A stretch of DNA of 64,000 nucleotides from Pseudomonadota bacterium (GTDB lineage: Bacteria > Pseudomonadota > Alphaproteobacteria > Acetobacterales > Acetobacteraceae), in the NCBI GenBank assembly GCA_021845595.1, contig JAJZVV010000002.1, forward strand, positions 214,554-278,553, read 5' to 3'. Shown piece by piece: positions 16,925 to 25,014 of this stretch. Position 1 is the first letter of the stretch. Every line of letters starts with the position of its first letter. Under the pieces are notes generated by a model that ran no database searches, was not told where the DNA came from, and worked only from the letters and a program-made list of their open reading frames with translations. Position numbers and translations under genes: made by a program.

Positions 16925-17358
16925 TCCGCCGGGCCGCCCTGCTGCTCCTGCTCGCCGCCGCCGCGCCGGTGCCGGACCCCAGCGGGCGCTGGCTGACGGA
17001 ACGCGGCGATGGGGTGGTGGAGATCACACGATGCGGCGCTGCCCTGTGCGGGCGCATCGTTGGTGGACGGATCGCGCCGGGCGCATCGGACACCGGCCGC
17101 GACGTGCATGGCGCCCGGCTCTGTGGCCTGACGCTGTTCTCCGACATGCGCCCCGACGAGGACGGTCCGGACCCTGGCGGACGCTGGCGCGGCCATGTCT
17201 ATAATCCCCTCGACGGCAGGGTCTATGCCGCCCTCCTCACCATGCAGGGACCGGACCGGTTGCGGCTGCGCGGCTATATCGGCGTGCCCCTGTTCGGGGC
17301 GAGCGAAGTATGGACCCGCTTTACCGGAGCGTTGGACGCGGAGTGCCAGATGCGATGA
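16921..17358 (+). CDS. DUF2147-like exported protein
   Basis: 145 residues with a signal peptide (MIRRAALLLLLAAAAPVPDP) and a compact beta-rich body matching DUF2147: GRWLTERGDGVVEITRCGAA, CGRIVGGR, LFSDMRPDEDGPDPGGRWRG, VYNPLDGRVYAALLTMQ, LRLRGYIGVPLFGASEVWTR. The family is periplasmic and of unknown biochemical role. Starts at ATG 16921 overlapping the upstream TGA. Its last codons and stop lie within the left 35-bp direct repeat; in the uninterrupted arrangement its TGA would overlap the ATG of the threonine dehydratase-like gene. So this gene kept its natural end when the island inserted. Confidence 0.85.
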   Translation: MIRRAALLLLLAAAAPVPDPSGRWLTERGDGVVEITRCGAALCGRIVGGRIAPGASDTGRDVHGARLCGLTLFSDMRPDEDGPDPGGRWRGHVYNPLDGRVYAALLTMQGPDRLRLRGYIGVPLFGASEVWTRFTGALDAECQMR

Positions 17359-17374
17359 CCGCCCTCATCCCACC
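17340..17374 (+). repeat. Left 35-bp direct repeat of AT-rich island (attL-like)
   Basis: Perfect 35-bp copy of the sequence at 18449-18483. It starts GGAGTGCCAGATGCG and ends CTCATCCCACC. It contains the last codons and TGA of the DUF2147 gene and a now-orphan copy of the start codon and first codons of the dehydratase gene. Bases flanking the two copies differ on both sides. I checked the identity by direct comparison. Confidence 0.95.
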
Positions 17375-17583
17375 AACATAGCGAGAATAGCGGCGATTGA
17401 GGCTGAGCCATCAAAAGTCCCGTTCGACCATGTTTTGCGTCGGCGCGAGCGCTGATGTGGCGCCTCAATGGGTTTCCAGCCATCTCGCAGGGGCTTTCGT
17501 TGGGCATCGGTTCCTGATAACGTCTCTGACTTAATGCAAACTGGCGGCCTTAATGATGGATAGGCTACACAGGGGAGGTTATT

Positions 17584-17745
17584 ATGAAAATCAGATCTAT
17601 CGTTCGCAGAAACAAAAACGGAACAAGCCGCACAACAAAAATGAAAATCGGCGCCACGACAACGACTAAGACTACAAAATTGGGAAGAACTACTACAACA
17701 GTATCAACGAAAATAAACAATCGAATATATAGTTCAAAATATTAA
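17584..17745 (+). CDS. Small Thr/Lys-rich basic protein in AT-rich island
   Basis: Unrecognised 53-residue ORF. It starts MKIRSIVRRNKNGTSRTTKM and ends NNRIYSSKY, with runs TTTTKTTK and TTTT in between and almost no acidic residues. The case for it being real is the GGGGAGG site at 17572-17578, five bases before the ATG and the best in the island, and a position on the same strand as the lipoprotein gene 45 bp later. The segment MKI occurs twice (residues 1 and 20), suggesting an internal duplication (MKIRS.., MKIGA..). High basic and Thr content could mean nucleic-acid binding or a disordered peptide, but nothing fixes a function. Confidence 0.55.
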   Translation: MKIRSIVRRNKNGTSRTTKMKIGATTTTKTTKLGRTTTTVSTKINNRIYSSKY

Positions 17746-17790
17746 TGAGCTTCGCTCCGAAAAAATGCTCAGACGTATAACCTCGACAAT

Positions 17791-18417
17791 GTGAAGAGAT
17801 TTGCTCGCGTGAAAGCATTTGTTGCATTACCAGTGCTATTAGCTATAGCGTTCATATTTTCTGGATGCTCGTTTCTTCTATCATACCACAACTTGACGTC
17901 CGAACAGAAAATAGCAAATTTGATTTTCGTTCCGGCCGATAGTAGCGACAGCGATACAAAAAAAATGGAAATTATTTATCAAATAGATGCAATGAACTAC
18001 AGAAAATTCCCATTGCGAGGTGGAGATGAATGGGAGATAGATTGCGTGATCGTTAAACCGAGATATCTATTAGAAGCAATCGGGATGTCGCCGCGATATA
18101 AAGTCGACAGAATTGTAACAAGATACAGAGATAAGGTAAAAGATTCTAAAGACTCAACAGATTTGATTGATTTATCAGAATATGCACAAGTCAATCAGCC
18201 ACACCATAATATTCTCATGAGAATAATTAACGGGATAGGCAATATTATATTTTGGTTATTCTTCGATGTAAGCTATGGAAGTGCCAATTATGCTCCAATC
18301 ATAGGTGGAGCTTCCTTTGACATCTACATAACGCCAACTGGATTATTAACGAGGCCTGAGAACTCAGTCGCTCGTAACGCAATAGCAACCAAAAAATGGT
18401 GGCAGGAGTACAAATAA
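17791..18417 (+). CDS. Orphan lipoprotein of AT-rich island
   Basis: 208 residues from GTG 17791; GTG 17809 is an alternative preceded by GAAGAG and would begin MKAFVALPVLLAIAFIFSGC. Both give a lipoprotein signal with lipobox FSGC (Cys26 or Cys20), so the product should be lipid-anchored in the envelope. The mature part is polar (EQKIANLIFVPADSSDSDTK, EWEIDCVIVKPRYLLEAIG). A hydrophobic stretch NGIGNIIFWLFFDVSYGSAN sits near residue 147, followed by YAPIIGGASFDIYITPTGLL. I do not recognise the family. Codon usage (AAA, ATA, AGA, TTA) is foreign to this genome and indicates recent acquisition. Confidence 0.75.
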   Translation: MKRFARVKAFVALPVLLAIAFIFSGCSFLLSYHNLTSEQKIANLIFVPADSSDSDTKKMEIIYQIDAMNYRKFPLRGGDEWEIDCVIVKPRYLLEAIGMSPRYKVDRIVTRYRDKVKDSKDSTDLIDLSEYAQVNQPHHNILMRIINGIGNIIFWLFFDVSYGSANYAPIIGGASFDIYITPTGLLTRPENSVARNAIATKKWWQEYK

Positions 18418-18448
18418 TCGCGGTTCCTCTCTAATATGATATTGCCTT

Positions 18449-18483
18449 GGAGTGCCAGATGCGATGACCGCCCTCATCCCACC
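18449..18483 (+). repeat. Right 35-bp direct repeat of AT-rich island (attR-like)
   Basis: Second perfect copy of 17340-17374. It provides the start codon (ATG 18464, or GTG 18452) and first codons of the dehydratase-like gene, so that gene is intact after the insertion. Copy-to-copy distance is 1109 bp, the net size of the inserted DNA. Confidence 0.95.
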
Positions 18484-19447
18484 GAGTTTCGACACCGTCG
18501 CTGCCGCCGCCCGGCGCCTCGCCGGACGCATCGTGCGCACGCCGATGCTGCGCAATGAACGGCTGGACGCCCTGACCGGCGCGCGCGTCTTGGTCAAGCC
18601 GGAGCCGCTGCAGCGGACCGGCAGCTTCAAGCTCCGCGGCGCGACGAACGCCCTGTTGCAACTGGCGCCCTCGGCGCGCGCCGAGGGGGTGCTCACCTAT
18701 TCCTCGGGCAACCATGCGCAGGCGGTGGCGTGCGCGGCAGCGGCGGAAGGCGTGGCGGCGACCGTGTTCATGCCGTCCGACGCGCCGCGCATCAAACGCG
18801 AGAGCACCGAGCGCTGGGGCGCGCGGGTCGAGGTCTATGACCGCCTAACCCAGAGCCGCGAAGACCTCGCCGCCGCCTTCGCCGCCGCCACCGGCGCCAG
18901 CCTCATCCCACCCTATGAGCACCCCGAGGTCATCGCCGGGCAGGGTACTGCCGCGCTCGAACTGGCGGAGGACGCCGCCGCCGCCGGCCTCGCGATGGAG
19001 GCGCTGCTCGTGTGCACCGGCGGCGGCGGCCTGATCGCGGGCAGCGCCCTGGCGATGGAGGGGGCTTCGCCGGCGACGCGGGTCTATGCCGTCGAGCCCG
19101 AGGGCTGGGACGACACTGCCCGCTCGCTCGCCGCCGGCTCCCGCCTGGCCAACGGCCATGGCGGCTCGACCCTGTGCGATGCGCTGCTGGCGCCGACCCC
19201 CGGCGCGCTGACCTTCGCGCTCAACGCGCCACGACTGGCCGGCGGTTTCGCGGTCACCGACGACGAGGTGCTGAAGGCAATGGCGTTCGCCTTCCGCCAT
19301 CTCAAGCTCGTCGTCGAACCGGGCGGAGCGGTGGCACTCGCCGCCTTGCTCGCCGGCCGGCTCGACGCGCGCGGGCGGGTGGTCGGCGTGGTGCTGAGCG
19401 GCGGCAATGTCGATCCAGCCATCTTCGGCCGCGCTCTGGCGTATTAG
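18464..19447 (+). CDS. Threonine/serine dehydratase-like PLP enzyme
   Basis: Fold-type II pyridoxal-phosphate lyase, predicted to deaminate Thr or Ser to a 2-keto acid. 327 residues from ATG 18464 (GTG 18452 is possible). The PLP lysine is in RTGSFKLRGATNALL near residue 48. The phosphate-binding glycine loop is CTGGGGLIAG near 185 and the C-terminal serine-type contact lies in GVVLSGGNVDP. There is no regulatory ACT domain, as in catabolic (TdcB-type) or serine racemase-like members. In the ancestral layout it overlapped the DUF2147 stop by 4 bp and would have been translationally coupled; the island now separates them by about 1.1 kb, so it may depend on a promoter supplied by the island. 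Confidence 0.87.
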   Translation: MTALIPPSFDTVAAAARRLAGRIVRTPMLRNERLDALTGARVLVKPEPLQRTGSFKLRGATNALLQLAPSARAEGVLTYSSGNHAQAVACAAAAEGVAATVFMPSDAPRIKRESTERWGARVEVYDRLTQSREDLAAAFAAATGASLIPPYEHPEVIAGQGTAALELAEDAAAAGLAMEALLVCTGGGGLIAGSALAMEGASPATRVYAVEPEGWDDTARSLAAGSRLANGHGGSTLCDALLAPTPGALTFALNAPRLAGGFAVTDDEVLKAMAFAFRHLKLVVEPGGAVALAALLAGRLDARGRVVGVVLSGGNVDPAIFGRALAY

Positions 19448-19496
19448 ATATGTTTATGTAAAATTGAGATCACAAACGCCGCCGCGGGAGTCCGTC

Positions 19497-20273
19497 ATGC
19501 CCGATGCCACGCCGCCGCTCGCCGCGACGCGCGATCGCGTCTCGGAGGCCGAATGGCAGGCCCGGCTGGATGCCGCCGCCTGCTATCGGCTGATCGCCCA
19601 TTACGGGATGAGCGACCTCGTCTATAATCACATCACGGTGCGGGTGCCGGGCGCGGAGGATCGGCTGCTGATCAACCCGTTCGGCTGGCTCTATGACGAG
19701 ATCACCGCCTCCAGCCTGATCACCATCGACCTGGCGGGGACCATCCTGCTCAACCCCCACGCCGACATTGGCATCAACCCGGCCGGCTACGTCATCCATA
19801 GCGCGGTGCACGGGGCGCGTGACGATGTCGGCTGCGTGATCCACACCCATACGCGCGCCGGCATGGCGGTTTCGGCGATGCGCGACGGGCTGCTGCCGCT
19901 GACCCAGACGGCCATGCGCTGCATGCCGGTGGCCTACCACGATTACGAGGGGCCGGCGGTGGCGCTGGAGGAGCGCGCCCGCCTGGTGGCCGATCTCGGC
20001 ACGGCGACCTGCATGATCCTGCGCAATCATGGGCTGCTGACGGCAGCGCCGACGGCGGCGGAAGCCTTCAACGCCATGTATTGGCTGGAGATGGCCTGCC
20101 GCGCCCAGGTGGACGCGATGGGCTCGGGCGCGGCGCTGGCGATGCCTTCGGAGGCGGTGATGGAGCGTTCGGTGCATCTCTACCGCCCGCAGACGCGGCG
20201 GCGCTTCGGCCTGCTGGAATGGCCCGCCATGCTGCGCCTGCTGGACCGGACTGACCCCGGCTGGCGGACGTGA
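19497..20273 (+). CDS. Class II aldolase/adducin-domain protein
   Basis: 258 residues. Class II aldolase/adducin fold, a zinc enzyme family that splits or epimerises sugar phosphates; many uncharacterised members exist and the substrate is unclear here. Metal-site histidines appear in CVIHTHTRAGMAVSA (HxH) and RNHGLLTAAPTAAEAF. The N-terminal part carries YGMSDLVYNHITVRVPG and LLINPFGWLYDEITASSL. The start is ATG 19497 because GGGAG lies upstream; an earlier frame start overlaps the preceding gene and lacks a site. The last bases overlap the sulfotransferase start (GTGA). Confidence 0.86.
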   Translation: MPDATPPLAATRDRVSEAEWQARLDAAACYRLIAHYGMSDLVYNHITVRVPGAEDRLLINPFGWLYDEITASSLITIDLAGTILLNPHADIGINPAGYVIHSAVHGARDDVGCVIHTHTRAGMAVSAMRDGLLPLTQTAMRCMPVAYHDYEGPAVALEERARLVADLGTATCMILRNHGLLTAAPTAAEAFNAMYWLEMACRAQVDAMGSGAALAMPSEAVMERSVHLYRPQTRRRFGLLEWPAMLRLLDRTDPGWRT

Positions 20274-21334
20274 AGCTGGACCAGGGCCTGGCCGTCTCGC
20301 CCGCCGCCGGTCTTGCGGCGCCGGGCGAGCTCTTTCCGGGCGTGCCGGACGAGCGAATCATCCTGTTGTTCGGCCTGCCACGATCGGGGACGACGTGGCT
20401 CGCCAAGCTGTTCGACAGCCACCCGGACGTGCTCTACCGGCACGAGCCGGACAGCATCCGGCGCGGGCGGCATCTGCCGGAGTGGCCGGGGGAAACTTTT
20501 TCGCCAGCCGAACTCGCGTCGGCGCGCGCCTATGTCGGGGAGCTGCTCGGCATCCGCACGCTGAAATCGGCCGGGTCGCTGCCGATGTTCGGAAAGAATT
20601 TTCGCGGCCCCATGGCCCTGGCGCTGCGCCTGCGGCTGGCGCAGGCGCTGCACGCGCTGGGTGTCGTGCGCAGCATGCGCAAGGTTTCGCGCGCCATCGC
20701 CATACCGGATCTCATCGGGCGCGCGGCGTCCGGCCGGCTCCATATCGTGTTGAAATCGGTAACTTCGCCGCATCGGCTCGGGCTGCTCGCCGGCGCCCTG
20801 CCGGGCTGCCGGACCATCCTGATTCTGCGCCATCCTTGCGGGCAGGTCGCCTCCATGCTGCGTGGCGCGCGCGCGGGTCTGTTCGAGGAGAAGCTCGAGC
20901 TCGATCTTCCCTGGCTGCTGCGCAGCCCGGCGGCGCGGCGGCATGGCCTCGCCGCCGCCGGCTTCGCCCGGCTGGAGCCGGCGGAACAGCTCGCCTGGCG
21001 GTGGGTGATCCTGGCCGAGCCGGCTGCGGCCGGTCTCGAGCGGCTTCCGGATGCGCGCCTGGTGCGCCATGGCGACCTCGCCGCCCGGCCGGAGACGGAG
21101 GTGCGCGCGCTGTTCGCCTTCGCCGGCCTCGACTGGACCGCGCAGAGCGACGCCTTTCTTCGCCGCAGCACCCGGGGCGCCGGCCCGCAGCGCTACTATG
21201 GCGTGGTCCGGGACTCCACGCAGGAGGTGGACAAATGGCGCCGTGAGCTGGATGGTCCGACGCAGCGGCGCATCTGGGCGGTGGTGAGAAACTCTTCCTT
21301 AGCCAAGCTCTGGCCTGATGGGCTAGACGGCTGA
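20270..21334 (+). CDS. Sulfotransferase-family protein
   Basis: 354 residues from GTG 20270, overlapping the aldolase stop by 4 bp. The 5'-phosphosulfate-binding loop of PAPS sulfotransferases is clear: LLFGLPRSGTTWLAKLFDSH, with the conserved SGTTWL near residue 38. A 3'-phosphate-binding region fits KSVTSPHRLGLLAGALPGCR followed by ILILRHPCGQVASMLRGA, where Arg and Ser would hold the cofactor. Predicted to place sulfate on a carbohydrate or lipid. Its position before a polysaccharide flippase suggests a sulfated surface glycan; that link is inference. Confidence 0.85.
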   Translation: MKLDQGLAVSPAAGLAAPGELFPGVPDERIILLFGLPRSGTTWLAKLFDSHPDVLYRHEPDSIRRGRHLPEWPGETFSPAELASARAYVGELLGIRTLKSAGSLPMFGKNFRGPMALALRLRLAQALHALGVVRSMRKVSRAIAIPDLIGRAASGRLHIVLKSVTSPHRLGLLAGALPGCRTILILRHPCGQVASMLRGARAGLFEEKLELDLPWLLRSPAARRHGLAAAGFARLEPAEQLAWRWVILAEPAAAGLERLPDARLVRHGDLAARPETEVRALFAFAGLDWTAQSDAFLRRSTRGAGPQRYYGVVRDSTQEVDKWRRELDGPTQRRIWAVVRNSSLAKLWPDGLDG

Positions 21335-21419
21335 GCCGGGCCGGTTGGCCACGGCCAGGGTCCCCGCGCCGAGGGCCGAGGGGCGATTATGTGCAACGAT
21401 GGGCGGGGGGTTGGCCGCA

Positions 21420-22952
21420 ATGAGTGAGGCGCCGAGCCAAGGCTCGTTGCTGGCCCGAACGGCCAAGGCGACCGGGTGGATGATCGTCTGGCGGCTGGTG
21501 ACCCGCGTGCTCGGCCTGGGCAGCACGCTGGTGCTCGTGCGCCTGCTGCTGCCGAGCGATTTCGGCCTCGTCGCACTCGGCACCAGCTTCGCGCAGGCGG
21601 TCGACGCGCTCTCCATCATCGGAGTGGATGATGCCCTGATCCGGGAGAAGCACCCGGACCGCGCGATCTACAACACCGCCTTCACGATGAACGCGATCCG
21701 CAATGTCTTCACGGCCATGCTCGTCGCCGCGACCGCGGTTCCGGTCGGGGCCTTCTTCAACGAGCCGCGGCTCGCCCATATCCTGCTGGCGCTGGCGCTG
21801 GCCACCGCGGTCGAGGCGTTCGAGAATGTCGGCATCATCGATTTCCGGCGCGATCTGACCTTCGACAAGGAGTTCAAGCTGCGCCTGGTGCCGCGCCTCG
21901 CGGCGATCGTCACCACGATCACCCTGGCCGTGCTTCTGCGCACCTACTGGGCGCTGGTCGCCGGCATCCTGGTCGGGCGCATCCTGCGCGTCGGCATGAG
22001 CTACGTCATGCATCCCTACCGGCCGGGGTTCACCCTGAGCGCCTGGCGGCGGATCATCGGCTTCTCGCTATGGACGTGGGTGATCAGCCTCGGCGTGCTG
22101 GTGCGTGACCGCGCTGGCAGCTTCATCATCGGGCGGCTGCTGAACACGACGCAGGTCGGGTTTTTCTCCGTCGCCGGCGAGATCGCGACGCTGCCGGGCT
22201 CCGAGTTGCTGCAGCCGCTCAACCGGGCCCTGTTCTCCACCTTCGCGGTGGCGAAACACACCGGGGAGAGCATCGCCGAGACCTATCTGCGCGTCGCCGG
22301 CACCGCCATGCTGCTGATCACGCCGGCGAGCGTCGGGATCGGGCTGGTGGCCGAGCCGATCGTGCGCATCGCCTTCGGCCCCGGCTGGATGGAGGTCGCG
22401 CCGCTGATCCAGGTGATCGTGATCGGCGGCATCATCGGCGTTCCCGGCGCTCTAAGCTGCACCTTGTTCAGCTCGCACGGTGTTCTGGCCCCGATGTTCC
22501 GCGTCCAGATGATCTCACTGGCGATCGGGGTGCCGCTCTTCGCCGTCCTGCTGCCGAAATTCGGCCTGCTCGGTGCGATGCTCCTCAGCATGCCGGTTGG
22601 GATTGCGGAGCAGGCCGTGTATGTCTGGCGGACCATGCAGCGCTATGACGTGCGCGGACACGAATTGGTGGCGCAGACATGGCGCCCGGTTGTCGCCTCG
22701 ATGGTGATGGCCGCGGTCGTCATTGCCAGCGGCCTCAACCACGCCACCGCGGAAACGCTGCCGGCGACACTGGCGGCGCCGCTGGTGGGGGCGGTCACGC
22801 TCGGCGTGGTCACCTACAGCGCGACCCTGCTTGCGCTCTGGCTCGTGGCCGGCCGGCCGCGTGGCGCGGAAACCGACATACTGGGCGTCCTGCAGCGTGT
22901 CTCGGCGCCGTTCGGCTCGATGCTGCGCGCGAGCCGGGCCTTGATCGGATAG
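21420..22952 (+). CDS. Polysaccharide/lipid-linked oligosaccharide flippase (MATE/MVF superfamily)
   Basis: 510-residue membrane protein with twelve or more hydrophobic segments, of the Polysacc_synt (Wzx-like) group that flips lipid-linked glycans across the inner membrane. Typical pieces are GWMIVWRLVTRVLGLGSTLV, LLPSDFGLVALGTSFAQAVD and a repeated pattern of charged loops between helices such as DALIREKHPD. LNTTQVGFFSVAGEIATLPG is a common RfbX/Wzx region. I start at ATG 21420 after a G-rich site; the frame opens 75 bp earlier without one. It lies 85 bp after the sulfotransferase gene, same direction. Confidence 0.85.
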   Translation: MSEAPSQGSLLARTAKATGWMIVWRLVTRVLGLGSTLVLVRLLLPSDFGLVALGTSFAQAVDALSIIGVDDALIREKHPDRAIYNTAFTMNAIRNVFTAMLVAATAVPVGAFFNEPRLAHILLALALATAVEAFENVGIIDFRRDLTFDKEFKLRLVPRLAAIVTTITLAVLLRTYWALVAGILVGRILRVGMSYVMHPYRPGFTLSAWRRIIGFSLWTWVISLGVLVRDRAGSFIIGRLLNTTQVGFFSVAGEIATLPGSELLQPLNRALFSTFAVAKHTGESIAETYLRVAGTAMLLITPASVGIGLVAEPIVRIAFGPGWMEVAPLIQVIVIGGIIGVPGALSCTLFSSHGVLAPMFRVQMISLAIGVPLFAVLLPKFGLLGAMLLSMPVGIAEQAVYVWRTMQRYDVRGHELVAQTWRPVVASMVMAAVVIASGLNHATAETLPATLAAPLVGAVTLGVVTYSATLLALWLVAGRPRGAETDILGVLQRVSAPFGSMLRASRALIG

Positions 22953-23056
22953 CGCGCGCTTGCATCATCGGAGCCTCCGGCCGAGACTGCGCCGGTGCTG
23001 TCACATCCGAGAGCAATGAGTTCGCAGGGCCGCACCCGAGCGCGCGGGGACATGAC

Positions 23057-23506
23057 GTGAACGACGATGCCGAACACCCGGCCGCGCTGTCCGGCCTCGA
23101 ACAGTTGCGGTCGCTTCTCACCGGCCGGCGCGGCCCGGCCATCGGCGAGACGCTGCGCTTTCGCCTGGTCGAGGTCGGGGAGGGGCGGGCCGTGTTCGAA
23201 GGCACGCCCGACCGGCATGTCTACAACCCGATCGGAACGGTCCATGGCGGGTATGCGGCGACGCTGCTCGACTCCGCGTGCGGCTGCGCGGTGCATTCCA
23301 AGCTGGGCCCGCACCAGGGCTATACCACGCTCGAACTGAAGATCGCCTATCACAAGGCGATGACACAGGATACCGGCAAGGTGCGCGCCGAAGGCCTGGT
23401 GCTGAGTTTCGGCCGCCGCGTCGCGTTCGCCGAAGCGAAACTGACCGGCTCGGATGGCCGGCTCTATGCCTCGGCGACGTCGACGCTGCTCGTCTTCGAG
23501 CGCTGA
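23057..23506 (+). CDS. Hotdog-fold PaaI-type thioesterase
   Basis: 149 residues from GTG 23057 (GGGGA upstream). Hotdog-fold acyl-CoA thioesterase. The family motif appears as YNPIGTVHGGYAATLLDSAC, containing the HGG turn and the catalytic acidic residue of the central helix. TTLELKIAYHKAMTQDTGKV and GRRVAFAEAKLTGSDGRLYA form the expected strands. The acyl-CoA hydrolysed is not predictable. It lies convergent with the amidase gene, nine bases between stops, and 104 bp after the flippase. Confidence 0.87.
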   Translation: MNDDAEHPAALSGLEQLRSLLTGRRGPAIGETLRFRLVEVGEGRAVFEGTPDRHVYNPIGTVHGGYAATLLDSACGCAVHSKLGPHQGYTTLELKIAYHKAMTQDTGKVRAEGLVLSFGRRVAFAEAKLTGSDGRLYASATSTLLVFER

Positions 23507-23515
23507 ACGAACGAA

Positions 23516-24958
23516 CTACCCGAGCACGGGTGGACGACGCTGCCGCCATGGCCGCGCGGCCTCGAAAGCGGCAGACGCGCGCAGCACCATCGGATCATCG
23601 AGATGCCGCCCGACGATCTGCATGCCGACCGGCAGACCATCGGCGGTCCAGCCCGCGGGAACGGTCGCCGCGGGCTGCCCGGTCATGTTCATCGGGAACG
23701 TGAAGGCCAGCCACTGGAAGGGCGCGACGATGCGCCCGTCGATCTTTTCCGGCCCCTGGACGTGGACCGGGAAAGGCGGCACCGCGAGCGTTGGTGTGAG
23801 CAGCAGGTCGTAACGCTCCATGAAGCGCCACATCCGATTGTTCACCGCCTTGCGGGTCATGACCGCGCCGGTGAGTTCCTCCGCGGTCCACGGGCGGCGG
23901 ATGAAATCGAGCAGATGCGGCGTCATACGGTCGGCAAACCTGTCGGCAAGGGCACGCATGCCGGCGAGATCGGACTCGAGCGCGACGAGACCCCAGAAGG
24001 CCGGGTAGGGGTCCGTCCAGCCCGGATGGGCTTCCTCGACAATGCAGCCGAGATCACGCTCGAAGACGCGGGCCGCGTCGGCGACGATGGTGCGCACGCG
24101 CGGATCGACCGCCGCGTAGCCCCAGTCCAGCGAGAGCGCAACCCGCTTGCCCTTGAGATCGCCTTTCAAACACTCCATCCAATCGAACTCGGGGCCGGGC
24201 AAGGTATGACGGTCGCGCGGGTCAGGGCCCGAGCCGATGACGGACAGCATGAGCGCGGAATCGGCAACCGTCCGACTCATCGGGCCGATATGCTCGAGGC
24301 TCTCCCAACTCGATACGCCCGGATAGCGCTCGTCCTTGGTGCCGGGATAGAGCGGCACCCGGCCCATCGATGCCTTCATGCCGAAGATGCCGCAATGCGC
24401 CGACGGAATCCGCACCGAGCCGCCGCCATCGCTGCCAATCGCGAACGGGCACATCCCGGCCGCGACGGCAGCGCCCGACCCGGCGCTCGATCCACCAGGC
24501 GTCATGTCCAGATTCCACGGATTGCGCGTGGTCTCGAACACCGGATTGTGGCCGACACCACTGTAGCCGAATTCGGGGACGTTGGTCTTGCCGAGGATGA
24601 TCGCGTCAGCCGCCTTGAGGCGCTCGACCACGACGTCGTCCTCATCGGGAATGAAATTCTCGTACGCGAAGGAGCCGGAGACCGTGCGAATACCCTTCGT
24701 GCAAACGAGATCCTTGATCCCGACGGGCACGCCGGCCAGTGGACCGACCGCCTCCCCGGCCGCGATCCGTTGTTCGAGCCGCCGCGCAGCCTCGCGCGCG
24801 AGGTCCGGTGTGGGCGTGCAGAAGGCGTGCAGCTTCGGCTCGAGCGCCTCCATGCGCGCGATATGCGCTTCCGTCACCGCAACGGGAGAGACTTGCCGCT
24901 CCCGCACCAGGCGCGCGGTCGTGATCGCGTCGAGCTCACAGAGTTCCATATCCGCCAT
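23516..24958 (-). CDS. Amidase-signature family hydrolase
   Basis: 480-residue amidase of the Ser-cisSer-Lys family (same fold as GatA and many amide/nitrile-pathway amidases). Catalytic Lys is in GVPVGIKDLVCTKG near residue 79; the cis-Ser and nucleophile Ser lie in TPGGSSAGSGAAVAAG and GSDGGGSVRIPSA. The start is ATG 24958 with AGGGAGG seven bases upstream; the longer open frame to 25726 lies in the neighbouring gene. It is the last of three minus-strand genes (NCS1 permease, MetX-like hydrolase, amidase), suggesting uptake and hydrolysis of an amide or ring compound. Not a GatA: there is no gatB/gatC nearby and the context is catabolic. Confidence 0.9.
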   Translation of the reverse strand: MADMELCELDAITTARLVRERQVSPVAVTEAHIARMEALEPKLHAFCTPTPDLAREAARRLEQRIAAGEAVGPLAGVPVGIKDLVCTKGIRTVSGSFAYENFIPDEDDVVVERLKAADAIILGKTNVPEFGYSGVGHNPVFETTRNPWNLDMTPGGSSAGSGAAVAAGMCPFAIGSDGGGSVRIPSAHCGIFGMKASMGRVPLYPGTKDERYPGVSSWESLEHIGPMSRTVADSALMLSVIGSGPDPRDRHTLPGPEFDWMECLKGDLKGKRVALSLDWGYAAVDPRVRTIVADAARVFERDLGCIVEEAHPGWTDPYPAFWGLVALESDLAGMRALADRFADRMTPHLLDFIRRPWTAEELTGAVMTRKAVNNRMWRFMERYDLLLTPTLAVPPFPVHVQGPEKIDGRIVAPFQWLAFTFPMNMTGQPAATVPAGWTADGLPVGMQIVGRHLDDPMVLRASAAFEAARPWRQRRPPVLG

Positions 24959-25014
24959 ATTCGCCTCCCTTCGATCGGGGGATACGGGCGGCCTCACGGC
25001 CGCCCGCCGTCCCT

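Larger units (their letters stand above)
17375..18448. mobile_element. AT-rich inserted island between 35-bp direct repeats
   Basis: About 1.07 kb of unique DNA between perfect repeats, inserted exactly at a stop/start junction. From about 17520 to 18448 it is strikingly AT-rich (runs such as ACAAAAAAAATGG) with codons like AAA, ATA and AGA that neighbours avoid. The first 145 bp is closer to host composition. Contents: a 53-codon ORF with strong ribosome site and a lipoprotein gene, both plus strand. I see no integrase, transposase ORF or terminal inverted repeats. On the minus strand at about 17390-17450 a frame reads MVERDF-stop-WLSLNRRYSR, faintly like the C-terminal part of IS5-type transposases; this is weak. 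The duplication is longer than usual transposon target duplications and fits an attachment-site core. Confidence 0.75.

Noticed and set aside
17390..17450. IS5-type transposase remnant at the island's left end
   Set aside because: The MVERDF-stop-WLSLNRRYSR match is about 20 residues and contains a stop. Too short to call as a feature; mentioned only in the island entry.
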